A stretch of DNA of 64,000 bases from DATGMP01 sp035293565 (GTDB taxonomy: Bacteria > Pseudomonadota > Alphaproteobacteria > BOG-932 > Roseiterribacteraceae), in contig DATGMP010000062.1 in NCBI GenBank assembly GCA_035293565.1, positions 1-64,000 on the forward strand, in the 5' to 3' direction. The notes under the pieces are model-generated. The model was given only the letters and a program-made list of their open reading frames with translations. It was not told where the DNA came from and searched no databases. How positions within the stretch are numbered: position 1 is the stretch's first letter; every line of letters starts with the position of its first letter. The position numbers and the translations under genes are program-made. Below are positions 52,913 through 60,316 of this stretch, piece after piece.

Positions 52913-53553
52913 GCGAGCCCGGCGAGGATGTCGAAGTCCGGCCGATCGAAAATCGTGTCGCGCTTCTGATCCTTCAGCATCCGCAGGAGCAGGACAAGGA
53001 GCTGGGCACGGCGCGTCTCACCGCGCGGCACTTCACGAATGCGGTATTCAAAATCGGACTGTCCTGGCCGAGCCTATCGAAGGCGCTCGGGCGCGAGGCG
53101 GATCCGCGCCGCTGGGCGACGCTCTATTTGGGATCGGTCAGCCCGGCGTTGCTCGCGCCGGGACGGGAGATCCTGGTGCTCGATGCAAAGGGCAAGGCGA
53201 TCGCCGATCAGGAGTCGGCGCTGCAGGACATTGAAGGAATCATCCTGCTCGACGGCACCTGGAGTCAGGCCAAGACCCTGTGGTGGCGCAACGCGTGGCT
53301 GCTCAAGAGCAAGCGCGTCGTGCTGGCGTCGAAGAGGCCCTCCCTCTATGGCCCGCTGCGCCGCGAGCCCAGAAGGGAGAGCCTCTCCACCCTGGAATCA
53401 GCCGCGATCCTGCTCGCGCGGCTGGAGGGAAATCCCGGCATCGAGGCAGCGCTGACAACGAGCTTCAAGCGGATGCTGGAACGCTATCGCGCCGCGCAGC
53501 CCGACATTGTGAAACCGCGCCCCCGTCGCCTCAAAAAACCTCTCCGCCGCTAA
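52909..53553 (+). CDS. DTW-domain protein (probable tRNA aminocarboxypropyltransferase type)
   Basis: A 214-residue protein. LLDGTWSQAKTL carries the D-x-T-W motif and RREPRRESLSTLESA carries the downstream R...STLE signature. Relatives such as TapT make acp3U at position 47 of tRNA using SAM. Typical members have a cysteine-rich N-terminus; none is visible here, as the protein starts SEPGEDVEV and its first 60 residues have no cysteine, so this is a shorter form. The start is a TTG at 52909 that overlaps polA's stop. A bidirectional hairpin terminator includes its stop codon. Confidence 0.75.
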   Translation: MSEPGEDVEVRPIENRVALLILQHPQEQDKELGTARLTARHFTNAVFKIGLSWPSLSKALGREADPRRWATLYLGSVSPALLAPGREILVLDAKGKAIADQESALQDIEGIILLDGTWSQAKTLWWRNAWLLKSKRVVLASKRPSLYGPLRREPRRESLSTLESAAILLARLEGNPGIEAALTTSFKRMLERYRAAQPDIVKPRPRRLKKPLRR

Positions 53554-53568
53554 CGGCGGAGAGGTTTT
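53535..53568. terminator. Bidirectional rho-independent terminator
   Basis: AAAACCTCTCCGCCG at 53535-53549 pairs with CGGCGGAGAGGTTTT at 53554-53568, a 15-base stem with a CTAA loop that contains most of the DTW-gene stop codon. A and T tracts on the two sides allow termination in both directions, serving the polA operon and the opposing PRC-barrel gene. Confidence 0.9.
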
Positions 53569-53574
53569 CAAAGC

Positions 53575-53988
53575 TCAATGCGCGCCGGGGGGCCGCGTGG
53601 CGTCGAGGCCCGTGCCGTAATAGTCGCGGACGCGAGTCTGGTAGTCGGCGGTCGTTCCGAAATTCTCGAGCTCGGATTCGGTGTAGGCCGGCGCGCCGCG
53701 GAGCTGCTCTTCGTTCATCGGCACGACGTAGCCGCCGAGATTTTCGTCATAGGTGAGCAGGTTCCAAGGCAGCGGGTGATACTTCTCGCCGATGCCGAGA
53801 AAACCGCCGAAGGACATCACGGCATAGGCTACCTGGCCGCTGCGCTTCTCGATCATGATGTCATGGATATCGCCCAGGCGATCGCCACTTCCGTTATAGA
53901 CCGGCGTGTCTTCCACCTTGCTCGCGCTGATGAGGTTCCAGGTTTCGCGGGTCGGTTTGTCTGTCGACTGCTGTGATGTTGTCGCCAT
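53575..53988 (-). CDS. PRC-barrel domain protein
   Basis: A 137-residue protein. After a hydrophilic lead, LISASKVEDTPVYNGSGDRLGDIHDIMIEKRSGQVAYAVMSFG is a PRC-barrel. Two copies of an aromatic, basic tail follow (YHPLPWNLLTYD). PRC-barrel proteins bind RNA or act in photosynthetic and stress contexts; here no photosynthesis genes are near. GGAGGAAAACCC precedes the ATG. It is probably a stress-induced cytoplasmic protein (inference). It shares the bidirectional terminator with the DTW gene. Confidence 0.82.
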   Translation of the reverse strand: MATTSQQSTDKPTRETWNLISASKVEDTPVYNGSGDRLGDIHDIMIEKRSGQVAYAVMSFGGFLGIGEKYHPLPWNLLTYDENLGGYVVPMNEEQLRGAPAYTESELENFGTTADYQTRVRDYYGTGLDATRPPGAH

Positions 53989-54080
53989 GGGTTTTCCTCC
54001 GTTGGCTGGATGGCTTGTGCGGAGGTAACAGGGGGCCGAAGAACCCGTTCCGATTCACATATGTTTCGCGGAATCGTAAT

Positions 54081-54794
54081 TTAGGTCCGCGCGTAGCGAC
54101 CGCGAATGTAGAACCGGTCGAGCTGATCCGCCGTCGCCGCCTGGAAAGCCTGGCCGTCAAGTCCGGTGCGCAGCGCCTCCTCCTTCGCGTCGGTCGCCCG
54201 GGCGGCGGGACGAGCCTGAATCTCCGCAATCCAGCGCGCGAGATTCGGGTGCTCCTCCATGCGGAGCTTCAGCGTCTCGTGGCGCTTGCCCCAGGGCCAG
54301 GTCGCGATATCGGCGATCGAATATTCGTCGCCGCCGAGATAGCGCGACTCCGCGAGCCGTTTGTCCAACACGCCATAGATGCGCCGCGTCTCGGTCGTGT
54401 AGCGCGCGACGGCATAGTCGTTGCCTTCTCCGGCGGCACGCGTGAAATGCACGAACTGCCCCGACATCGGCCCGACATTCGCCATCTGGAACATGAGCCA
54501 CTGGGCAACCGTGTGCCGAGCCCTGGGTTCGGTCGGCCAGAAGCGCCCGGTCTTGTCCGCGAGATACATCAGGATGGCCCCGGATTCGAACACGGTGAAC
54601 GGCTTCCCGCCCGGCCCGTCGCTATCGACGATCGCCGGCACCTTGCCGTTGGGATTGATGGCGAGGAAATCGGGCGAATATTGGTCACCCGCGATCATGT
54701 TCACATGATGGAAATTATACGGCAGGCCGAGCTCCTCGAGCATCAGCACCACCTTCAACACATTCGGACTCGCCATCCCATAAAGCTCGATCAC
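54081..54794 (-). CDS. Glutathione S-transferase family protein
   Basis: A 237-residue GST. The thioredoxin-like N-domain has IELYGMASPNVLKVVLML with the serine of the S-P-N motif near the start, NPNGKVPAIVD with its cis-Pro, and FESGAILMYLADK as the glutathione-binding E-S pair. The helical C-domain has the N-capping box region YSIADIATWPW. It is a URE2p/Nu-like bacterial type (GSTs of this shape often use disulfide-exchange chemistry). The start is a GTG at 54794, placed by GGGAGGGAAGG directly upstream. Upstream lies the palindrome at 54885-54913, which may regulate it. Confidence 0.88.
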   Translation of the reverse strand: MIELYGMASPNVLKVVLMLEELGLPYNFHHVNMIAGDQYSPDFLAINPNGKVPAIVDSDGPGGKPFTVFESGAILMYLADKTGRFWPTEPRARHTVAQWLMFQMANVGPMSGQFVHFTRAAGEGNDYAVARYTTETRRIYGVLDKRLAESRYLGGDEYSIADIATWPWGKRHETLKLRMEEHPNLARWIAEIQARPAARATDAKEEALRTGLDGQAFQAATADQLDRFYIRGRYART

Positions 54795-54881
54795 CCTTCC
54801 CTCCCCTGATCACGGCGCGCGGCCGGACTATAGCGAGGCGGTGGAGGCAGGGCGAGATAAGACCGATACACCTCGATAAAA

Positions 54882-54913
54882 GTTCATCTTATGTTCTATT
54901 AGAACATAAGATG
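54882..54913. promoter_or_regulatory. Possible LexA-type SOS box within a 29-base palindrome
   Basis: GTTC at 54882-54885 and GTTC at 54893-54896 are seven bases apart (GTTC-ATCTTAT-GTTC), the alphaproteobacterial LexA consensus GTTC-N7-GTTC. The same region has perfect 14-base inverted arms, CATCTTATGTTCTA (54885-54898) and TAGAACATAAGATG (54900-54913), around a single T. It is AT-rich in a GC-rich genome, so a protein site is likely. It lies between the divergent GST and immunity-type genes and can act on either. A single consensus match can occur by chance, so confidence is moderate. Confidence 0.5.
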
Positions 54914-54931
54914 ATTCGGAGGGGGATTAGC

Positions 54932-55024
54932 ATGCAGTGGCCGGTGACGATGCTCCGGCTGGTTTCGGAGCCGACCGGACCCGGCCTTTATCAAAACAAA
55001 GTATCAAGCGCCTCGTATTGTTAG
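54932..55024 (+). CDS. Short 30-codon ORF downstream of the palindrome
   Basis: ATG 54932 to TAG 55022-55024, 30 residues starting MQWPVTMLRLVSEPTG, preceded by a strong GGAGGGGG (54918-54925). It is not clearly hydrophobic, contains one cysteine at the end and resembles no known peptide. An in-frame ATG at 54911 lies inside the palindrome. The next gene starts 13 bases after its stop, with its own GGAG. It may be a leader peptide, a remnant of a toxin gene, or chance. Confidence 0.35.
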   Translation: MQWPVTMLRLVSEPTGPGLYQNKVSSASYC

Positions 55025-55037
55025 GAGCGTCTGATCA

Positions 55038-55750
55038 ATGGCCGAGGAACACTACACGCTGTGCGCTTTTTGGCGGCCGCGAAATGAAAGCGCCGAAGCT
55101 TGCGCAACGCGCCTTGCAGGGATGTTGACGTCGCTCGGCGCCATTCACCCCGCTTTCTCGCGGTGGTTCAATCGGGCGTATACCAGGAAAACGGCCTACG
55201 AACCCTTCTGCTCGATGCCGCCGGACACCGGAATTCTGACCGAAAAGTTCGAAAACAACGAAATTGTGGGGGCCTGGAACGGCGCCGACAACTTGTATGC
55301 AATGTCGTTCGACATCGTGGCGGGCCGTGCGGCACGGATGCCTGTTTTCCCAAATAGCGTAATGATCAGCCTGCCTCTTCTGGAGCCCGACAATCAGGAT
55401 CTCCTCGACGCCAACATTTTGAAGGCCGCCTTGAAAGCAATCGTCACGGCTTGGGCTCCAGACTGGGCATCGGTTGATTCCTTTGCGTATTTCCGACCGT
55501 GGCTTGATATGAACCGGCGCTTCCCGCGCTTCCGCACGGGATGGATGACCTATGTTTCGCTTCGTTACGCCATGCGGATCACCCCGCCCACATTCGTCGA
55601 TGTCGAGAGACTGCCTGGTGGAGGGATATTGATGATCGCATCAGCGGAACCGTTTTCGGTCGACCACCCGCCCATATCGCTGCCGCGGACGCGATCCAGG
55701 CGACTTTGGCGCCACTGGATCTTCTGGTCGATCGCGCGCAGCCGGGGTAG
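55038..55750 (+). pseudogene. Probable immunity protein of Imm52 type, frameshifted near its 3' end
   Basis: ATG 55038 (GGAG 10 bases before) opens a frame resembling Imm52-family immunity proteins: an N-terminal FWRPRNESAEACATRLAGML, SRWFNRAYTRKTAYEP, a WNGADN motif and FPNSVMISLP. At 55668-55670 one base is missing: the open frame continues as unrelated sequence, while the -1 frame gives AHIAAADAIQATLAPLD and stops at 55748-55750, the expected C-terminus. The intact protein would be about 237 residues. From memory, Imm52 proteins neutralise a nuclease-type polymorphic toxin, but no toxin is next to it. The family call rests on pattern recognition only, and a non-immunity function is possible. 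Confidence 0.5.
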
Positions 55751-55788
55751 GCTCGACATTCCCCTCCATCTTGCTCTAACAGAGCCGG

Positions 55789-56250
55789 ATGGCCGCCGCA
55801 GCCCCGCCCCTCGCACATATCGCCGTCTCCTGGGACGAGATCAGGCGGGATTCCGTCGCGCTGGCGGACAAGGTTCGGGCGCGCGGCTCGTGGCATGGAA
55901 TCGTTGCGGTGGCGCGGGGCGGGCTGGTGCCGGCGGCGCTGGTGGCCCGGGCGCTCGGCTTGCGCTGCGTGGAGACGGTGTCGGTCGCCTCCTATGAGCG
56001 CGAGAAGCTCGGCACGCCCGCGCTCATCAAGACGCCGGCCGCGGCGGGTGATGGCGCCGGGTGGCTCATCATCGACGATCTTGTCGACACCGGCACGACC
56101 ATGCTGCTGATCCGCGGCCTGCTGCCCAAGGCGCATGTCGGCGTGCTCTACGCCAAGCCCGCGGGTCGCGCGCTCGCCGACCATTTCGTGCGCGAGTTCC
56201 CCCAGGATTGCTGGATCGATTTTCCCTGGGAGATGGACGGGGCGCCGTAA
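55789..56250 (+). CDS. gpt: Xanthine-guanine phosphoribosyltransferase-like protein
   Basis: A 153-residue phosphoribosyltransferase, the same length as Escherichia coli Gpt (152). VAVARGGLVPAALVARALG is the hood/first-strand motif, SVASYER follows, and WLIIDDLVDTGTT is the PRPP-binding motif. The C-terminus ends WIDFPWEMDG, as in Gpt proteins. Such enzymes salvage guanine and xanthine to GMP and XMP, mainly cytoplasmic or membrane-associated. The gene follows the broken immunity gene after 38 bases and precedes a REP-type repeat region. The symbol is given as best match; a related purine PRT is possible. Confidence 0.82.
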   Translation: MAAAAPPLAHIAVSWDEIRRDSVALADKVRARGSWHGIVAVARGGLVPAALVARALGLRCVETVSVASYEREKLGTPALIKTPAAAGDGAGWLIIDDLVDTGTTMLLIRGLLPKAHVGVLYAKPAGRALADHFVREFPQDCWIDFPWEMDGAP

Positions 56251-56267
56251 TCTTCGCCACGGGCCCT

Positions 56268-56417
56268 TGAATCGCCAAGGCGCCAAGGAAACACGATCTC
56301 ATTTGTCATTCCCGCGAAAGCGGGAATCCATGTCGATGCCGTCGCAAGCGGATGGATGCAATTCCCGCTTTCGCGGGAATGACGAAGAACAGTCTTTGGC
56401 GTTCTTGGCGCCTTGTA
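56268..56417. repeat. REP-like composite inverted repeat
   Basis: GTCATTCCCGCGAAAGCGGG (from 56305, arm to 56327) and its inverted partner at 56361-56383 are each self-palindromic around GAAA/TTTC. They are flanked by an outer pair, CAAGGCGCCAAG near 56275 and its inverse CTTGGCGCCTTG near 56405. The ATTCCCGC-GAAA-GCGGGAAT core is a well-known interspersed repeat of alphaproteobacteria. It fills the gap between gpt and the SnoaL gene and could form a strong hairpin. Confidence 0.8.
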
Positions 56418-56445
56418 TGTCGCTTGCGGGACAACGAGCAGGTGG

Positions 56446-56841
56446 TCACCCGAATCCCGGGATCCCAGCAGCCTCCCAAAAAGCGCGCAGCGACGCGATC
56501 TTTCCGTCAGGCGATTTGCGGTAGACGATGACGGCAGGAAGCGCGAGCTTCTTGTCCTGCTGATTGACGATGTGCAGCGTGACCACATTCGCCAGCTCGT
56601 CGCCGCACAGGATCGAGCGGTGGACTTCGAAGGTGACGTCCTTGTTGGGGCCGATCGCCATGTCGTAGAAGCGCGCGATCGCAGCCTTGCCGCGGTTGCC
56701 CTTCCCTTCGGGATCGAGAACCGACGGACCGACCGGGTCCTCCACCACCGCATCCTCGGCGAAGAGCGCCAGCCACGCTTCGCGATCATGCGCCTTCACC
56801 GCCGCCGCCGAAGCATTCGCCAAATCCCGCGCCGTCGTCAT
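56446..56841 (-). CDS. SnoaL/NTF2-like protein
   Basis: A 131-residue NTF2-fold protein: ANASAAAVKAHDREAWLALFAEDAVVEDPVG is the opening helix and strand pair, followed by IARFYDMAIGP and RAFWEAAGIP at the C-terminus. It resembles ketosteroid-isomerase-like proteins. Its role is unknown; related proteins isomerise or hydrate steroid and polyketide intermediates. The ATG at 56841 is clear, with GGAACGGGC near it. It is divergent from the TonB receptor gene. Confidence 0.75.
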   Translation of the reverse strand: MTTARDLANASAAAVKAHDREAWLALFAEDAVVEDPVGPSVLDPEGKGNRGKAAIARFYDMAIGPNKDVTFEVHRSILCGDELANVVTLHIVNQQDKKLALPAVIVYRKSPDGKIASLRAFWEAAGIPGFG

Positions 56842-57073
56842 GCCCGTTCCCCGTCATTCGATGTAGAGCCGCGCCGAACATACCGGCCCGTCCGACTCGT
56901 GGCCAGAGCGGCACGGTTTCACGCTTGACAGCCGAAAACCCGCAGCATACCCGTCAAGCAAGCGCTCGGTTTGGAAAAGAGGTTCAACTCGTTTTCCGAA
57001 TATCGAAAAATCCAAGACGATTCAAGCCGCTCGACAAGCGGACCTCAACCGCAAGCCAAGGGAGTTTTGTCAG

Positions 57074-59377
57074 ATGCGCATCCCCCGATCCTTGCCTTTG
57101 CTCACGCTCGCGGCGAGCGCCCTCTCCGGCCCCGCATTCGCGCAGAGCGCCGGCGATCAGCCGGCGGCGGCGCCCGCGGGCGGCATCGAGGAGATCGTCG
57201 TCACGGCGCAGCGCCGCGAAGAGAAGCTGCACGACGTGCCGATCGCGGTCACGGCCTTCAACGCCGCGACCATCCAGGAACGGAACATCACCGACATCAA
57301 TGGAATCGCGGGATTCGCGCCCAATGTCACGCTGGTCGAATCCCCTGCTTTCAACAGCGAGACGACGATCGCCATCCGCGGCGGCGTCACGATCAACCCG
57401 GCGATCTATTGGGAGCCGACCGTCGGCATCTATGTCGACGGCGCCTATATCTCCAAGGCCCAGGCCGATGTATTCGACATCGCCGACATCGACCATATCG
57501 AAATTCTCCGCGGGCCTCAGGGCACGCTCTATGGCCGCAATACGCTGAACGGCGCGGTCAATATCGTGACCCAGAAGCCGACCGGTCAGTTCGAAGGCAA
57601 CATCAAGGCCGGCTTCGGCGATTACGGCTACAAGACGGGGCGTCTCAGCGTCAATCTGCCGGCCTGGGGACGGTTGAGCGTGAAGGTCTCGGGCCTGATC
57701 GAAAGCCGGGATGGATTCATCACGGTCGAGCCCGATCCCTTCCACCTGCCGACGACAAGCTTCCCCTTCGCGCACGCGCCGACCGAGGGACATCTCGATT
57801 CGCTCGACCGCAAGGCGGGCCGCATTGCCGCCAAGCTCGACATCACGGACGACATCACGGCCGACTACGCCTTCGATGTGAGCTACGAGCACGACCTGCC
57901 GCAACCTTCGCAGCTCGCCTCTATCTCGCCGGCGATCGGGTTCCCGGCCAATCTCTACATCCAGCACAATCCGCAATCGCTCATCAGCTACGCGAACGGC
58001 TCGTATGAAGACGGCGGGATGTTCGAAGACACCAGCGTGCGCTCGCACGCCCTGACGCTTACCTGGGACGTCTCCGATGAACTTATTCTCAAATCGATCA
58101 CCGCCTATCGCTGGGTGAACTGGTCGAACGCGATCGATCTCGACGGCACGCCGATGACGCTCGCTGCCACCGAGCTGTTCGATACCTATCATTCCTTCTC
58201 CCAAGAGGTGCAGGCCGCGGGCCAGATCGATCGCCTGCATTACACCGCCGGCGCCTATTACTTCTCGGACGGCGGCTTCAACGAAGGCGTGCAGGATTTC
58301 TTCGAGGAGGCGGTCCGCTATTATTCGAACTACGGCACGCGGACCGAGGCCTATGCGCTCTATGCGCAAGTCGAATACGTTCCGCCGATCCTCGACGACA
58401 ATCTCACCGTCACGCTGGGCCTGCGCTACAGCAACGAGAACAAGGTCGGATTCCGCGCCGAATACGGCTCCTTCTTCGTGCAGGGTTTCGGCTTCACGCC
58501 GTTCCTGACGCAGATTCCATCGGTGATGGCCCAGAAGAATTTCGACGCCGCGACGCCGCTCTATGAGGTCAAGTACAACATCTCGCCCGACATCAACGTC
58601 TATGCCAAATATGCCGAGGGGTTCAAAAGCGGCGGCTTCAACGGGGAGTCGAACTCGCTGATCGAATCAATCACGCCGTTCGACGCGGAATCGGTCGATG
58701 AATGGGAGGTCGGCGCCAAGACGCGGTGGCTCGACAATCGCCTCAACATCAACGTCGCTGCCTTCTACGACCAGCGGCAGAACATGCAGCTCTCGGTTTT
58801 CACCGCGCAGGGCGCCGTCGCGTCCGTGATCCGCAATGCCGGCAGCGCCGATATCGACGGCTTCGAATTCGAGATGCAGGCGCTGCCGCAGCCCTGGCTC
58901 AAGGTCGACGGCACGGTGGGATATCTGAACGCGCAATATAATCGCTTCGTCAGCGGCGGCGTGAACGTCGCCAACGACCGGGCCTTCCCGGTGACGCCGC
59001 AATTCACCGCCCATATGTCGGTCGACGCGACGCTGATGGACAACGACATCGGCAAGCTCGACCTGATCGTCGACTACAACCACTCCGACGCCTACTATTA
59101 TTACCCGTACTCGCTGTCGAAGGACCCGGCCGTCAATCAGGGCTATTATGCGGGGACGACCAAGGCCAGCCCGCTCAACGAGGTCAATGCGCGGCTCAGG
59201 CTGACGGACATTCCGGTCCAGTACGGCAAGCTCGAGATCTCGATGTGGGGCAAGAACATCTTCGACGACAAGGCGCGCATCAACGGCATCGATTTCGGCC
59301 CGGGCTTCGGCAATCTGACGACCGCCTATTACAACAAGCCTGCAACCTTCGGGGGCGACGTCACATTCAAATGGTGA
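57074..59377 (+). CDS. TonB-dependent outer-membrane receptor
   Basis: A 767-residue receptor with a signal peptide ending AFAQS near residue 24. The TonB box IEEIVVTAQRREE is near residues 38-50. The plug contains VPIAVTAFNAATIQE, GIAGFAPNVTLVES and ILRGPQGTLYGRNTLNGAVN. The barrel ends in FKW, the canonical C-terminal aromatic that guides outer-membrane assembly. It resembles sphingomonad receptors of unknown substrate. GGGAG lies about 10 bases before the ATG. No partner transport gene is adjacent, but divergent and neighbouring SnoaL-type genes suggest a catabolic role (inference). Confidence 0.93.
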   Translation: MRIPRSLPLLTLAASALSGPAFAQSAGDQPAAAPAGGIEEIVVTAQRREEKLHDVPIAVTAFNAATIQERNITDINGIAGFAPNVTLVESPAFNSETTIAIRGGVTINPAIYWEPTVGIYVDGAYISKAQADVFDIADIDHIEILRGPQGTLYGRNTLNGAVNIVTQKPTGQFEGNIKAGFGDYGYKTGRLSVNLPAWGRLSVKVSGLIESRDGFITVEPDPFHLPTTSFPFAHAPTEGHLDSLDRKAGRIAAKLDITDDITADYAFDVSYEHDLPQPSQLASISPAIGFPANLYIQHNPQSLISYANGSYEDGGMFEDTSVRSHALTLTWDVSDELILKSITAYRWVNWSNAIDLDGTPMTLAATELFDTYHSFSQEVQAAGQIDRLHYTAGAYYFSDGGFNEGVQDFFEEAVRYYSNYGTRTEAYALYAQVEYVPPILDDNLTVTLGLRYSNENKVGFRAEYGSFFVQGFGFTPFLTQIPSVMAQKNFDAATPLYEVKYNISPDINVYAKYAEGFKSGGFNGESNSLIESITPFDAESVDEWEVGAKTRWLDNRLNINVAAFYDQRQNMQLSVFTAQGAVASVIRNAGSADIDGFEFEMQALPQPWLKVDGTVGYLNAQYNRFVSGGVNVANDRAFPVTPQFTAHMSVDATLMDNDIGKLDLIVDYNHSDAYYYYPYSLSKDPAVNQGYYAGTTKASPLNEVNARLRLTDIPVQYGKLEISMWGKNIFDDKARINGIDFGPGFGNLTTAYYNKPATFGGDVTFKW

Positions 59378-59406
59378 GTCGGTTCGTTGCTGCGATTTGG
59401 TCAAGG

Positions 59407-59443
59407 CGGCCGGGTCTCAGCCTCTGGAGGCCCGACCCGGCCG
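59407..59443. terminator. Hairpin between convergent genes
   Basis: CGGCCGGGTC at 59407-59416 pairs with GACCCGGCCG at 59434-59443, and an inner GCCTC/GAGGC stem nests inside. It lies between the ends of the TonB receptor and the opposing lipoprotein gene, so it can stop transcription from either side. There is no long T tract. Confidence 0.5.
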
Positions 59444-59453
59444 CGTTCACGCG

Positions 59454-59834
59454 TCAGTGATGATGGCCGGCCTCTCCGCCATGGCCGCCGTGCCAGGCCC
59501 CACCGCCGTGGCCGGCTTCGCCGCCGTGCCCGCCGCCGTGCCAAGCGCCGCCGCCATGCCAGCCGCGATCGCCGCCGCGCCAGCCGCCCCAATGGCCACG
59601 TTCGCCGCCCCAGCCCCAGGTGCCGTAGAGGCCCAAGCCGCCATCCCAGTAGTAAGGATAGCCATAGGAGCCATAGGCATAGCCCGGGTAATAATAGTCG
59701 TAGTAGCCGTAGTCGTAGGGGTACCCGTACGCGTAGCTGCCATGGTAGTACGGGTCGGCGTAGCAGCCCGCCAATCCGAGGGTTATTGCGGCGCCCGCCG
59801 CCAGTTTACCGATCGTCATCTTGCCACGATCCAT
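59454..59834 (-). CDS. Tyr/Gly/His-rich lipoprotein
   Basis: A 126-residue protein. The N-terminus is a lipoprotein signal with lipobox ending LAGC24. The next part is rich in Tyr, Gly and Pro (YYHGSYAYGYPYDYGYYDYY), and the C-terminal part is rich in His and Gly, with repeats of AWHGG and GGEAGH. The low-complexity, histidine-rich tail could bind metals such as Ni, Cu or Zn, or serve as an envelope-structure segment. AAGGAGGCCGCG precedes the ATG at 59834. A longer frame upstream is not supported. Confidence 0.7.
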   Translation of the reverse strand: MDRGKMTIGKLAAGAAITLGLAGCYADPYYHGSYAYGYPYDYGYYDYYYPGYAYGSYGYPYYWDGGLGLYGTWGWGGERGHWGGWRGGDRGWHGGGAWHGGGHGGEAGHGGGAWHGGHGGEAGHHH

Positions 59835-59976
59835 CGCGGCCTCCTTGGAGCAAAGCTCCCCTGGTTTCCATAATATAAACAGATGGCACGGGATTATGGC
59901 CGCTTGCGGGCACTCGAAGCATTCCAGCCATGCGCCGAACCGGCGGAACAACCGGGCGTCGGCCGTGCGCGTCGGC

Positions 59977-60006
59977 TTGCTTCTTTCGCGACGGGCGGTG
60001 TATAAG
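59977..60006 (+). promoter_or_regulatory. Candidate sigma-70 promoter for rpmI-rplT
   Basis: TTGCTT at 59977-59982 and TATAAG at 60001-60006, 18 bases apart, lie about 100 bases before rpmI. The match to housekeeping -35/-10 is good for this GC-rich genome. The leader up to 60103 has no other clear element. Confidence 0.5.
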
Positions 60007-60103
60007 CCGCGGCTTCGGGCGGCGAGGCCGGGAATTTCCCAAAAATGGCATGCCCAACCGCTCAACGACGCGCCGTCGGCGCCATCCTATCAAGGACCCG
60101 AAA

Positions 60104-60298
60104 ATGCCTAAGTTGAAGTCGAAGAGCGGCGCCAAAAAGCGCTTCACGCTCACTGCCAAGGGCAAGGTCAGGGCCAAGCAGGCCAACACCGCCCACCGTC
60201 TAGTCAGCAAGGCCAAATCCGCCAAGCTTCGGAACCGCGGGACCACGATCTTGACCGATTCCGACGCCTATACGATCAAGCGCTACTGGCTTCACTGA
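60104..60298 (+). CDS. rpmI: 50S ribosomal protein L35
   Basis: A 64-residue basic protein, MPKLKSKSGAKKRF, with the RGTTILTDSDAYTIKRYWLH end. It matches L35 in length and pattern. AAGGACCCG before the ATG at 60104 gives a site. rplT follows after 18 bases. infC, often the first gene of this operon, is not directly upstream here. Confidence 0.97.
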   Translation: MPKLKSKSGAKKRFTLTAKGKVRAKQANTAHRLVSKAKSAKLRNRGTTILTDSDAYTIKRYWLH

Positions 60299-60316
60299 AG
60301 GCAGGGGAGAAGAGAG

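Noticed and set aside
55751..55997. Longer immunity-type protein reading to 55997
   Set aside because: The extension is out of frame with the real end at 55750 and overlaps the gpt-like gene in a different frame.
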